Shown: in pieces, positions 26,962 to 36,400 of the stretch
Position numbering within the stretch: the stretch's first letter is position 1
Layout: each line of letters begins with the position of its first letter
From: JAUVKT01 sp964634565
Lineage (GTDB): Bacteria; Bacteroidota; Bacteroidia; Bacteroidales; VadinHA17
NCBI GenBank assembly: GCA_964634565.1
Contig: CAZWLP010000004.1
Coordinates: 1-64,000, forward strand
Direction of reading: 5' to 3'
Length of the DNA: 64,000 bases
Notes under the pieces: generated by a model
The model's database searches: none
Seen by the model: only the letters and a program-made list of their open reading frames with translations
Told to the model about the DNA's origin: nothing
Translations under genes and position numbers: made by a program

Positions 26962-29769
26962 TTAATTCTTAGGAACAAATACTACATCTGCGATATCTGG
27001 ATTGCTCATAAACTTTGATGTAAACTTCTTAATATCCCTGATAGTAACCTTATTAATAATTTCATCGAAATTTTCAGGAGCATTACCATCTATACCATGG
27101 TAATAATAATTAAATATAGTATTCATCCAGTAACTGTTATGCTCTTTTGACTGTTCGCGGTCTTTTTTCATATTTTTCACAACCTTGTCAAGATCCTCCT
27201 CTGTGGGACCGTTCTTAGCTATCTTCTCAATTTCTCTGAATATGATTGATTTCAGATAATCAGCTTTCTCCGGATCAGTATCAAAATTCATTTGGAGGCT
27301 TTTCTCCTCCGTTGGGAAATGACTATTGCTGGCACTTACTGAAACACCGTAAGTTCCACCTTCTTTTTCCCGTATTTCCTCTGTATATCTCAGAATAAGG
27401 ATGCTTTTAAGCATATTCAGATAAAGATTTGTTTCGGGGGTATATTTGAAATCCTTCCTTATTAGAATATTTACATTCGCCTTGGCTGTTTCGAGCGGAA
27501 TCTCAATCTTTTTTTCAATGTGTCCTTCAGGTTGTTTTACATTATGATCAGTCCATGATTCGGTTCTTGGATCGTCGGTCAACGACCCGATGTAATATTC
27601 TACATTTTGCTTAACAGTTTCTTCATCTATATTCCCAACTATTATAAAAATAAAATCTCCAGCATCTTTAATTCTGTCTTTATACAGTTTCTCCATATCC
27701 TCAAACTTAAGTTGTTCAAGAAATTTGGTATTCAGGAGTTTGGTTCTAGGGTGGTAGTTAGTAAAGATCAATTGTAAGGAATCAGACATTATCTTTTTGG
27801 GATCATTTTCCAAATTGGGCAGAAAAGCCTTGAACCTGCTGAGCAAAGCATCATATGCCTGCTTATCAAATCTGGGTCTTTCAAAGTTCAGATAAAGCAG
27901 TTGCATCATGGTTTCAAAATCTTTCGGGGTCGAAGAGCCACTTATTGTTTCAGTGAGCTCTCCAATATTAGGCTGAACGCTAACCTTCTTTCCTGTCAGT
28001 GCATTTCTTAGAGCTATAGCGTCGAAATCTCCGGTACCAAATGATCCAATAAACTGGGGCAACATTATGGCAGTTTCCAACTGCACGGCAGAAATAGCTG
28101 ACATACCACCTTTACTGAATCCGGTAATTGTAACATTATCTTTTTCAAAATCCGCATGTTTGTATATTACTGTTGCATTATTTGAAAGCTTCCATTCGAT
28201 TGCACCAAATTTATCAAGGGGTGTGCCAGTAACTATTGTTGAGCCAGGAAGTTTATCTGATATAAGTTCAGTGACAATCTCAACATCCTTATATGGTTCA
28301 ATTTCAGTTTCCTTAACTTCATTCAATATTAAAAGGGCCTTTTCTTCGTCCAGGTGTACCGCATTTTCTGGTCCCATGACAATAATTACCCTGTTGTTAT
28401 CTGATATCCAATTATCTTTTGCGGCGTTAACATCATCCACGCTTATTGACTCCAGCAAGGCCTGCCCTATTTGCCAGTCCATCTCGGGAGATGTTAGTGG
28501 CTCACCACTGAGAAAATGAGTCTGCATTCCTCTTATATAGGTGTCATTATGTATTTTATCTCTCTGTTCATAGGCGCTCTTCATTGAAGTAAGAAGGTTA
28601 GATTTAGCTCTTTGGAATTCACCTGGCATAAATCCAAATCGCACTATTCTTTCAGTCTCGGTATATATTGCTTTCAGGGCTTTAGTTTCATCTTCAGGAC
28701 TTGATACTGCAGCAATACTTAAGACATCATACCCTCTCAGAAAACTGCCATAAGAGATGCTTCCCATTATAAACGGGGGTTCTCCTTTCTGAAGTAACTC
28801 GGTAATACGGGCTCCTGTCATAGAGTTAAAAAGATTGGCTATATACTGGTTTCTAAGATATACTGCATCTTTCTTATCTGCCTGAGTAGCTCGATGCTTA
28901 ATGAAGATATTGATCATGTTCTGGGATGCCTCAGGGTCTGTTGCTACCACGAATCTTGTATCCTTATGTTCAGGAATATCAAAGAAGGGTCTGGGTTGAG
29001 CATCTTCGACGGCAGGGATTTTTCCAAATAGATTTTTTACTTTTAATTCTACCTCATCAACATCAATGTCGCCAACAATAGCGATTGCCTGAAGATCTGT
29101 TCTGTACCAGTCGTGATAAAAGTTTCTTAGAGTTTCGTAATCAAAGTTTTTTATTACATCAAGGTCGCCAATTACATCCCTTTCAGAGAATTTTGAATCC
29201 CCCATAAGTGCAGGAAAATATTTAGCCCTCATCCTGAAATTAGCATCTCTTCTTGTTCTCCATTCCTCGCTTATAACCCCACGTTCAGCTTGAATCTCTT
29301 CATCAGTTAAAAGCAGGTAGTTAGACCAATCGTTTAACACAAGGAGACAAGTGTCAATAAGTCCAGGATCATTTACGGGTACATCACTCAGATTATAAAC
29401 TGTTTCGTTAAAAGAAGTATATGCATTGATATTTCGTCCGAATGCCACCCCATGCTTTTCCAGAGTATTCAGTATCCCTTTTCCCGGGAAATGTTCAGTA
29501 CCGTTAAAAGCCATATGCTCCAGGAAGTGGGCAAGTCCGTTCTGATTATCATTTTCAAGAAGTGCTCCTACATTCTGAATAATATAGAAACTGGCTCTTT
29601 CTTTTGGTTCTTCATTATGCCTGATATAATATGTCAGGCCATTATCCAGTTTACCCATTTTAATTTCGGGGTCTATAGGAATTTGCTGCCCTCTGGCCAG
29701 GCTAATAAGGGCCTGTGCTACAATTATAAGTGATAAGGAAGCAATTTTCGCTTTAGTTAGTATTCTCAT
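26962..29769 (-). CDS. Secreted M16-family zinc peptidase
   Basis: A 935-residue protein with a signal peptide (residues 1-27, ending ARGQQ). The inverted zinc motif HFLEH is at residues 81-85 (His81, Glu84, His85), and the downstream glutamate fits ISEEWR near 162. Two M16 halves follow (N-terminal about 35-480, C-terminal about 530-930), as in pitrilysin and PqqL-like proteins where only the first half is catalytic. It should degrade oligopeptides in the periplasm. It is followed by a strong hairpin and preceded by promoter-like repeat copy 2, about 130 bases upstream of the ATG, so it is likely a single-gene transcript. Confidence 0.9.
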   Translation of the reverse strand: MRILTKAKIASLSLIIVAQALISLARGQQIPIDPEIKMGKLDNGLTYYIRHNEEPKERASFYIIQNVGALLENDNQNGLAHFLEHMAFNGTEHFPGKGILNTLEKHGVAFGRNINAYTSFNETVYNLSDVPVNDPGLIDTCLLVLNDWSNYLLLTDEEIQAERGVISEEWRTRRDANFRMRAKYFPALMGDSKFSERDVIGDLDVIKNFDYETLRNFYHDWYRTDLQAIAIVGDIDVDEVELKVKNLFGKIPAVEDAQPRPFFDIPEHKDTRFVVATDPEASQNMINIFIKHRATQADKKDAVYLRNQYIANLFNSMTGARITELLQKGEPPFIMGSISYGSFLRGYDVLSIAAVSSPEDETKALKAIYTETERIVRFGFMPGEFQRAKSNLLTSMKSAYEQRDKIHNDTYIRGMQTHFLSGEPLTSPEMDWQIGQALLESISVDDVNAAKDNWISDNNRVIIVMGPENAVHLDEEKALLILNEVKETEIEPYKDVEIVTELISDKLPGSTIVTGTPLDKFGAIEWKLSNNATVIYKHADFEKDNVTITGFSKGGMSAISAVQLETAIMLPQFIGSFGTGDFDAIALRNALTGKKVSVQPNIGELTETISGSSTPKDFETMMQLLYLNFERPRFDKQAYDALLSRFKAFLPNLENDPKKIMSDSLQLIFTNYHPRTKLLNTKFLEQLKFEDMEKLYKDRIKDAGDFIFIIVGNIDEETVKQNVEYYIGSLTDDPRTESWTDHNVKQPEGHIEKKIEIPLETAKANVNILIRKDFKYTPETNLYLNMLKSILILRYTEEIREKEGGTYGVSVSASNSHFPTEEKSLQMNFDTDPEKADYLKSIIFREIEKIAKNGPTEEDLDKVVKNMKKDREQSKEHNSYWMNTIFNYYYHGIDGNAPENFDEIINKVTIRDIKKFTSKFMSNPDIADVVFVPKN

Positions 29770-29901
29770 GATATTTTATAGATTTATTTTAAGTACGAAA
29801 TTATGCAAAAAATAGTATTACAAAGGATAATTTCCAGAGAAAAATTCGATATCACTTGCCAGTTTAACTCCCGTATCGCTCCGGGAAATATTATATACTA
29901 C

Positions 29902-29970
29902 ATCTTTCTCTCAAAAGTAGCTATAAAAAGGTTGAAAAGGTTTAAAGTGGGTTGAAAAGAGTTTAAAGTG
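29902..29970 (-). promoter_or_regulatory. Promoter-like repeat, copy 2, upstream of the M16 gene
   Basis: This is almost the same sequence as 26831-26880: the first 39 bases are identical. It carries TACTTTTG on the minus strand (29912-29919). Two tandem units of 20 and 21 bp lie at 29930-29949 and 29950-29970, beginning GGTTGAAAAG and ending TTTAAAGTG on the plus strand. The units could be regulator sites upstream of a -7 element. Confidence 0.5.
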
Positions 29971-29978
29971 TTTACAAA

Positions 29979-30000
29979 GAATGGCGCTGAAGCGACATTC
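29979..30000 (-). terminator. Possible terminator hairpin upstream of repeat copy 2
   Basis: GAATG and CATTC with inner CGCT/AGCG form an imperfect stem around a short loop. It lies about 135 bases after the SMP-30-like stop codon and just before promoter-like repeat copy 2. This mirrors the hairpin-plus-repeat order at 26909-26944. Confidence 0.35.
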
Positions 30001-30135
30001 TAATAATGAAAGATAACTTTTTTGCTATGTTATTTTTCTTTTAATTCTTCGACTTTCTCAGCTGGAGATGGAATCGTGATACCTGTATCTCAGATACCTG
30101 TGATAAATTCGAATATTTTATATTAGACAGGGATA

Positions 30136-31998
30136 TCAGTTGTTAACTTTCAAAAATGAATATGCTGATATCACATTGCTGTATAATCCTGGAATAATCA
30201 ATTGATTTTTACTATCTACAAGTTCGAAGTCGGCAATATTTAACTGCCTGGATACTGTATTAATTATTTCAACTAATTCTCCTGATGGATCAATTCGAAA
30301 CAGGTGACCGTTAAAATCACTGAAGAATACTTCCCCTTTATTACTTACCTGCAATCCATCCATAACTGAGCCATCAGGTAATGTGGCAATTGTGCTGGTA
30401 CAAAAAGTCTTTATGTCAATTTTCTTAACAGAGGCATCGCCTGAACAGCCCACGTAGAGAAGACCATCATGATAATCTATTCCGTTGGGATTTAATATAT
30501 CTCCTCTCTCCAACCAAATTTCTGAAACCTTATCTCTGATCCTGTATATCTTACTCCCACCGCTATCGCTTATATATATAACACCCTTATCATCGACGGT
30601 AATGTCATTTGGGAAAACAGCTTCTTCAAGCTTAATGCGTTCAGTAATTATGCCGCTATATTTATCTATTACTGCAACAGAGGATCTCTCAACAACATAA
30701 ATTTCATTCCCGTACAAAGTAATACCTGTCGGAGAATTAAGGCCTTTTACCCACTCATAATCAAGGTTTTTTCCATCTGTGGAAAGCTTTGAGATTCCAC
30801 CCCCTGATCCGGTAATATTATTTGAAAAATAGAGAATGTTTTCATCCTGGTCGTAGACTACAGACTCGGGATATCCAAGCTTATGGTGTAATTCCCAATT
30901 TTTTGAAATCCCTTCTGCAAGACCGATTGCTTCAGCGTCTCTCATTTTAAATCCCCATCCTCCAAACTGCTCACCTATCAGAAGACATATCTCGTTTGGT
31001 CCCTTTTTTAGTGGCAGAAATACTTCATCAAAATATCCAATTAAACCTGCAAAGGCCGGATCACGGCTTGTATAAGCATTTGTTGAAGACATTATGGGTA
31101 AGCCATTTACAAAGACTGTTATATAATCGCTATATGCCAGCTGGAACCTTGCAATTTTATCCTTCTCTGAGTTCAGAACGGATCTGGCATAGATCCAGCC
31201 AGGTAATTGCGGATTTCTGACCGCCTGTTTTGTAAGATTTATAAGCCCGTCATCATCAGTTTCTGCATTTTTCCAGTCAAGGTCATTCTGATCTTCGTAA
31301 TACATATAGGGGTCTGTCTCATTATAAGATAGTACACGACTGATTTCCCACCTTCTTATAATACCTGGTTCTGCGTTATATTTAAGTGCTTTGTCAGGCA
31401 TATCAATATCAATCTTATCAGTCCATGTGAAATTTGCAAACCATGATGATCCATTTACGGGCCCTTTTACCCCAACTGAACCGGAGATGTCTCCATGCCA
31501 TAGTCTGTCAATATTCATTGATACAGGCTCTTGTGTGTACATTGTCAGCAAAGCCCTGTTATCTTTTACTACCAACTTAAAATGTATCCATTCCCTGGCA
31601 GGGATCTTAGCTGCTTTAGTTCCACCGCTTCCATGTGACAATTGCCAGCATGAAACTCCGTGATATATTGGTGTGTACTGAAAAGCATCAGGAAAGAGGC
31701 CGTTCCCTTTATGAGGTCTTACATAAAACTCTTCGCTGTCACGGTTATTCTGATATCTGAATGTTACCCCTGCATAAGATCTTCCTCCTGTTGTCCACAT
31801 ATCCCACTCCAGGGTTCCGTTCCTGAATTCAATATCTTTAAGGATTGCTGTTCCTGCAAAAGCAGGCCTTCCATCGATAGTATCAAACATGCCATTGTAA
31901 ATGCTTGAGTTCTCTCTGGAGAATTCTATTAATTCCTGGCTTTGTAAATTAAAAAGTATAAAAAGGCCTGAGATAAACATACTAATTTTCTTTTCCAT
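30136..31998 (-). CDS. Secreted protein with LamG-like domain and SMP-30/NHL propeller
   Basis: From the chosen ATG the protein has 620 residues and begins MEKKISMFISG, a good signal peptide; an upstream ATG at 32085 would add 29 basic residues before the signal and is less likely. Residues about 25-190 look like a concanavalin-type sugar-binding domain (GTLEWDMWTTGG, SYAGVTFRYQN). A beta-sandwich segment follows (about 220-350). The last 250 residues form an SMP-30/gluconolactonase-like propeller (ITLYGNEIYVVE, DITVDDKGVIYISDSGGSKIYRI). It probably binds or acts on a carbohydrate or lactone outside the cytoplasm. No catalytic residue can be named. Confidence 0.7.
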   Translation of the reverse strand: MEKKISMFISGLFILFNLQSQELIEFSRENSSIYNGMFDTIDGRPAFAGTAILKDIEFRNGTLEWDMWTTGGRSYAGVTFRYQNNRDSEEFYVRPHKGNGLFPDAFQYTPIYHGVSCWQLSHGSGGTKAAKIPAREWIHFKLVVKDNRALLTMYTQEPVSMNIDRLWHGDISGSVGVKGPVNGSSWFANFTWTDKIDIDMPDKALKYNAEPGIIRRWEISRVLSYNETDPYMYYEDQNDLDWKNAETDDDGLINLTKQAVRNPQLPGWIYARSVLNSEKDKIARFQLAYSDYITVFVNGLPIMSSTNAYTSRDPAFAGLIGYFDEVFLPLKKGPNEICLLIGEQFGGWGFKMRDAEAIGLAEGISKNWELHHKLGYPESVVYDQDENILYFSNNITGSGGGISKLSTDGKNLDYEWVKGLNSPTGITLYGNEIYVVERSSVAVIDKYSGIITERIKLEEAVFPNDITVDDKGVIYISDSGGSKIYRIRDKVSEIWLERGDILNPNGIDYHDGLLYVGCSGDASVKKIDIKTFCTSTIATLPDGSVMDGLQVSNKGEVFFSDFNGHLFRIDPSGELVEIINTVSRQLNIADFELVDSKNQLIIPGLYSNVISAYSFLKVNN

Positions 31999-32146
31999 AG
32001 CTTTGTACCTTATTAAGGTCTGCAAAGTAAGGTTTAGCCGTATACCCGACAAGTTTTTTATTTTAACAGAATGTTTTTTCGACAAATGGCAGAAAATCCG
32101 GATGCAAATCTTTGCTTAAGATTGTTTATAAGAGAATATGAGCTAT

Positions 32147-33184
32147 TTACCTGCTGCCTAAAAACTTAAACTCTACAGTTGGGTGGTGATCTTCTCCATC
32201 CAGTTTGTAGTCTACAATCTGAAGTTTAAAGTACATATCCCTGTCTCCTTCCGTATCGTATTTTTTCAGGAGGTATTTCTTATCAGGGTCCATTGTATAC
32301 AGGTTAGACGATCCAACAGCTCCGAGTAATTTCCAGTCGGCTCCGATAGCACCTTTCATATCGGTAAATTCATAAGTATCGATATACGACAGGTCAATAT
32401 CAGCAAACTCTATCTCAGGGTCAAATACATGGGCAACCCTCACTCCATTTTCATTATTTATCATTATGCCGCTTACATAGAATGGGGAATATATGCCCGG
32501 ATCATCTGTTTCCCACCATCCGGTATATGGAGTAAAAAGTATGTCCCAATCGGAAAAAGGTGGTTCTACATCAACCACTCTGTTTTCTTCGTATGAGAAG
32601 GAGACATAATTATATCCTGTACTTCTGTAGATGCTTGCTTCTGTAATATTTTCAAGAGATTGTGCCGAGGCGTATTTTATTGTATATGATGTTTCATTCC
32701 TGGAAACAAACTGGAAGACATAGTATGTATTACTTTCGAGTCCTCTGTTATGTATATAAACTTCTCCATTTTCCCAGTCTCTCAGACATATGGAGTCAGC
32801 CACATTAATATATGAAGGATCGTTAAAGGTCCAGATATCAGGTGTGGCTATCAGGTCGAGAATTTCAGACTGAGTTAAATCTCCAATATCAAATTTACCT
32901 GACTTAATCACCCTTGATTTTGTTCCCCATCCAATAAGAACTCTACTCCCGGCACCTGCAGATTCGAAGGCCAGATCCCAGCTATACGGGGAGGCAGTAC
33001 TTACTTCCAGAACAGTATTTTCATAGAATTTAAAGAAAGACTGTACCTGTTTAATTGAATTCTGCACAGTAAATGTTTCTTCCACAGTCCTTGGGATTGG
33101 CGTAGTATCGATCTCCTTAATACATGAAGATATCGATGCCATAAGAAGCAATGTGAACAGACATAATATTATGCATCTTTTCAT
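32147..33184 (-). CDS. HmuY-family lipoprotein
   Basis: A 345-residue predicted lipoprotein (signal ends SISSC, Cys21). YSWDLAFES near 70 and WDILFTPYTG near 210 are typical of the HmuY family, which in Porphyromonas binds haem at the surface and passes it to the HmuR receptor. The haem ligands cannot be assigned by eye, and many relatives lack them. The start overlaps the stop of the TonB-dependent receptor by one base, as in hmuYR operons but in the reverse order. A haem or other metal-complex uptake role is likely. Three genes (36220 to 32147) form the operon. Confidence 0.75.
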   Translation of the reverse strand: MKRCIILCLFTLLLMASISSCIKEIDTTPIPRTVEETFTVQNSIKQVQSFFKFYENTVLEVSTASPYSWDLAFESAGAGSRVLIGWGTKSRVIKSGKFDIGDLTQSEILDLIATPDIWTFNDPSYINVADSICLRDWENGEVYIHNRGLESNTYYVFQFVSRNETSYTIKYASAQSLENITEASIYRSTGYNYVSFSYEENRVVDVEPPFSDWDILFTPYTGWWETDDPGIYSPFYVSGIMINNENGVRVAHVFDPEIEFADIDLSYIDTYEFTDMKGAIGADWKLLGAVGSSNLYTMDPDKKYLLKKYDTEGDRDMYFKLQIVDYKLDGEDHHPTVEFKFLGSR

Positions 33185-35436
33185 TAGAAACTCAGGTTTA
33201 TATTTAATTTAAGAAAGAATGACCTTCCATAATTTAATGGTCTCAGGTATGCCGACTGGAAATCAGTCTGGCCGTAATCTTCATAACCTGAAGTTTTTCC
33301 TTCATAATTATTAAGGAGGTTTTTTCCGCCAAGTACAACAGTTGCCCTGTTCTTCCAGAAATTTTTTGTAATAGTAAGTTCAAGATCACCGAAGGGATCA
33401 GTATAGACCCGGTAATAACCTCCTCCATCTTCTTCCGGAACGGGAGCAAGAACAGGAGTCTCGCCATAATACTTGAAGTTGGCAAGAAAAGTTATCTTAT
33501 TCCAGCTAAGATTATATCTTCCGGAGACTGAAAGATTATTATAATAAACTACAGGGAGGTAATCGCCTTCTCCTTCTTCATCGTAGGTTTCTCCAATCCT
33601 GCTAAATCCAGCTCCAAAAAGTAAACCTGAGTTATGGGAAAATGAACCATTTACCTCGCCGCCAAAAGTTCTTCTTCCTCCCAGATTAACATTGGTTGCT
33701 GAGTTGGAACTTGCATCAGTAACAATTAATGTAATTGCATCCTTCCCGTCATTATAAAATAATTCCGGTTCCAGTTTTACAGTAAATAGATCGTTCCCCA
33801 GCGAATATTCAAATGAAGCGTTATAGCTATTTGTTGTTTCAGCCTTAAGGTTTCTGTTACCTGAGAGATCGTGATTACTATCTTTAAAATCCAGATACAA
33901 TTCTTTAAGCGAAGGTGCCCTGAAGCCCCTTGCATAGGAAAGTCTAATATTTCCAGCTTCTGAAAACTTCCATTGCAGGTTTATTGATGGAACTACAGGT
34001 GCTCCATATATTGTGTTATATATTGCTCTAAGGCCCGGTTGCACTATAACTTTATCCCTGATGTTGTACTGCCCGCTTATAAATACTGCATAATCTCCAA
34101 TCGTGGCATTATCTTCAAGTTTATCTCCGCTGCCGCTATCATGATTGATATCCCAGCCCCACATCAGTGAATAATTTTTTTCAGGAGATGCCAGAGTTAC
34201 AGATCCTCTGGTCATAGAGTTATAGAACTTTGTGGCAGTGGTTCCGGTTACTTCTTTTGTCATCAGGAAAAGGTCTGATGTAATATATTCGGTCTCGCGT
34301 CCGTAGTATGTATAGGCAGCAATTATATTATAGGATAAATTTTCGGATAATTTATTACTGAGAGAGATGCTGTTTGTTGACCTTGTAGTATGATAATCTG
34401 CATCATAGGCCAGAACAACCTTTTCAATATAGTTGGAATAGTTCTTTAGCAGGGTATTCATATACTGACTCTTTACCCTGAGCTGCAAATCTTTGTTTTT
34501 ATAAGTATATCCCAGATCAGCATTATATACCAGTTTAGGCTTAAACTCCATATACCTGTCGTGCCCGTCGACATCTGCAGTATCAACATTCAGATCAATA
34601 TCAACTCCCTGGAAGAGATTTCTGGTAGCGGCCAGTGACAGAGAATGGTTTCCTCTTATCACAGACCCTGATAGCCCGATGTTATAATTACCCTTAGTAT
34701 CGGTAAAAGAGTTTGCTTTTATCTGGTTTCTGAAGTAATTATTGGATTTGGTGATTATATTTATTACACCTGCAATTGCACTTGTCCCGTATTGTACGGC
34801 CATAGGGCCTCTTACAATTTCAATATGGTCAATATTTTCCATATTAATCTGGCTAAGGTCTATTATGCCACCAACTCTTCCGACTATCGGAACTCCATCA
34901 ATTAGGTACTTAATATTTTCACCTCCCATGCCCTGCATCTTTATTGATGTGCCGAGAGAAGGATCGACAGTCAGTCTGATACCGGTTTCATTGGAGAGTG
35001 CTTCGGCCAGGTTATTTACTCCACGCTGGTTAATAGTTCTGGCATCTACCACGTTTATCCTGTAAATAGACCTGTCTACAGCCTGGGGTTTGTACTGCCC
35101 TGTAACAACTACTGTTTCAAGTTCAAGTAAGTCAGGGGTTAACATAATAATTAAGTTCTGATCCGGGTAGATAGTATCATTTTTTGAAGCATAACCCAGG
35201 GAGGATACACTTATCCTGGATGCTTCTATTATCTTAAAGCTGATTAGCCCGTTCTTATCAGTAGCGCCTCCATCAAGGTATTTATTGGCCATACTGGAAA
35301 GCATAACAGTTGCATACTGGCAGGGTTCAAGTGTTTTAGCATCCAATATTTTAACAGTAGTCTCCTGTGCACGTGCGCCTAGCAGAAGCAGTGCAAGAAA
35401 AGCTACTGTTAAAAATTTTGGAGTACTTATTCTCAT
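33184..35436 (-). CDS. TonB-dependent receptor, HmuR-like
   Basis: A 750-residue outer-membrane receptor with signal peptide (residues 1-23). Residues 25-110 are a carboxypeptidase-regulatory-like domain common in Bacteroidota receptors (ILDAKTLEPCQYATVML). The plug is about 125-230 with GMGGENIKYLIDGVP, IDHIEIVRGP and AGVINIITK. The rest is the beta-barrel ending in an aromatic residue (LNINLSF), as needed for outer-membrane assembly. It imports a substrate with energy from TonB-ExbBD, not encoded here. HmuY next door suggests haem. It starts 16 bp after the PKD lipoprotein and overlaps the HmuY gene by one base. Confidence 0.9.
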   Translation of the reverse strand: MRISTPKFLTVAFLALLLLGARAQETTVKILDAKTLEPCQYATVMLSSMANKYLDGGATDKNGLISFKIIEASRISVSSLGYASKNDTIYPDQNLIIMLTPDLLELETVVVTGQYKPQAVDRSIYRINVVDARTINQRGVNNLAEALSNETGIRLTVDPSLGTSIKMQGMGGENIKYLIDGVPIVGRVGGIIDLSQINMENIDHIEIVRGPMAVQYGTSAIAGVINIITKSNNYFRNQIKANSFTDTKGNYNIGLSGSVIRGNHSLSLAATRNLFQGVDIDLNVDTADVDGHDRYMEFKPKLVYNADLGYTYKNKDLQLRVKSQYMNTLLKNYSNYIEKVVLAYDADYHTTRSTNSISLSNKLSENLSYNIIAAYTYYGRETEYITSDLFLMTKEVTGTTATKFYNSMTRGSVTLASPEKNYSLMWGWDINHDSGSGDKLEDNATIGDYAVFISGQYNIRDKVIVQPGLRAIYNTIYGAPVVPSINLQWKFSEAGNIRLSYARGFRAPSLKELYLDFKDSNHDLSGNRNLKAETTNSYNASFEYSLGNDLFTVKLEPELFYNDGKDAITLIVTDASSNSATNVNLGGRRTFGGEVNGSFSHNSGLLFGAGFSRIGETYDEEGEGDYLPVVYYNNLSVSGRYNLSWNKITFLANFKYYGETPVLAPVPEEDGGGYYRVYTDPFGDLELTITKNFWKNRATVVLGGKNLLNNYEGKTSGYEDYGQTDFQSAYLRPLNYGRSFFLKLNINLSF

Positions 35437-35452
35437 CAGTTATTTTACAATC

Positions 35453-36220
35453 TTATTTTCCGGCAAGAGGAGTGATGGCTCCAATATAAAATAATTCCAG
35501 ATCTTTTGTGCTGGTTTCAGTAAAATCTCCTGTATCATAATCATATGATCCAACTGAAAGAATGCCTGTCATTTCAATTTTATAAACATCTGTAGCCAGT
35601 TCAGTAATAACAAGATTCTGTGATCCTGTCTTACCAATTGCTGTCCAGTCATAAGCCATCCCTGCATAATCTGCAGTATATCCGAAATCATAAGTTCCTT
35701 CAGGGTTTTCTGCATCCCAGGTATATGTTCCCGGAAGCTCATTTAATCCCTTGTTTGGATATAGCTTAATAAGATCAGGATTATCCTGTCCGCTGATATC
35801 TGTTAGCAGTCTGATGTAGGCAGAGCTTCCAGGCATGGATGATTGATACCAGAACATATCGTTTGTTATGTCAAACTGAACATCGTCAAGAGTATAAATA
35901 TTTGCAGGAACTGTAACTGTTATATCTTTTGTAACAACCTCACTGCCATCTATATTAGATGCTGTAAGTTTTACAGTGTAGGTTCCTTCTGTAGTGTAAG
36001 CGTGAGTAGGATTCTCTTCTGAGGATGTTGCTCCATCACCAAATTCCCATGAAAATGTATCAGCATCTGTTGAGGCATTTGTAAATGTAACTTCGTCGTA
36101 TATTTCAACTTCAGCAGGACTGAATGTGAAATCTGCTGTTGGAAGTACGGGGTCTTCACATGACGATAATGAAATTATCATTATGCTTAATGCAATAAAG
36201 GGATAGAAAATTCTTTTCAT
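35453..36220 (-). CDS. PKD-domain lipoprotein
   Basis: A 255-residue predicted lipoprotein (signal ends SLSSC, Cys21). Residues about 28-108 form one PKD domain: PTADFTFSP, then FSWEFGDGATS and GTYTVKLTASN. The C-terminal 145 residues are an unknown beta-rich domain. PKD domains serve in surface binding. It is the first gene of the TonB-receptor operon, 16 bp upstream of the receptor, and may be an accessory surface protein. A TAATTTTG element (36256-36263 on the plus strand as CAAAATTA) upstream could be the promoter. Confidence 0.75.
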   Translation of the reverse strand: MKRIFYPFIALSIMIISLSSCEDPVLPTADFTFSPAEVEIYDEVTFTNASTDADTFSWEFGDGATSSEENPTHAYTTEGTYTVKLTASNIDGSEVVTKDITVTVPANIYTLDDVQFDITNDMFWYQSSMPGSSAYIRLLTDISGQDNPDLIKLYPNKGLNELPGTYTWDAENPEGTYDFGYTADYAGMAYDWTAIGKTGSQNLVITELATDVYKIEMTGILSVGSYDYDTGDFTETSTKDLELFYIGAITPLAGK

Positions 36221-36255
36221 GATTATGTAATTTTAGTTTTTGTAGATTCTGGTCC

Positions 36256-36263
36256 CAAAATTA
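36256..36263 (-). promoter_or_regulatory. Possible -7 element for the TonB-receptor operon
   Basis: CAAAATTA on the plus strand is TAATTTTG on the minus strand, a match to TAnnTTTG, 35 bases before the PKD gene start. No well-spaced -33 TTTG is seen, so support is weak. Confidence 0.3.
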
Positions 36264-36400
36264 GATATTCTGACAGTCTCAATTATGTAGAAAATCTGTA
36301 TAAGTAATAATTACAATATTTCAGGCATAATTTAGAATTAATCCAAAGAATGTAAGAAAAGGTGATGGATGTTAAAGCATTGGGTGTCGAAGAGAAGATA

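Larger units (their letters stand above)
29770..30135. other. 366-bp intergenic region upstream of the M16 gene
   Basis: No gene is visible. It holds promoter-like repeat copy 2 (29902-29970), a hairpin (29979-30000) and, near 30076-30105, a 9-base direct repeat GATACCTGT. The remainder is AT-rich sequence without features I can support. Confidence 0.5.

Noticed and set aside
31999..32085. Upstream extension of the SMP-30-like gene by 29 residues
   Set aside because: The added residues are basic and lie before a complete signal peptide that begins at the ATG at 31998.
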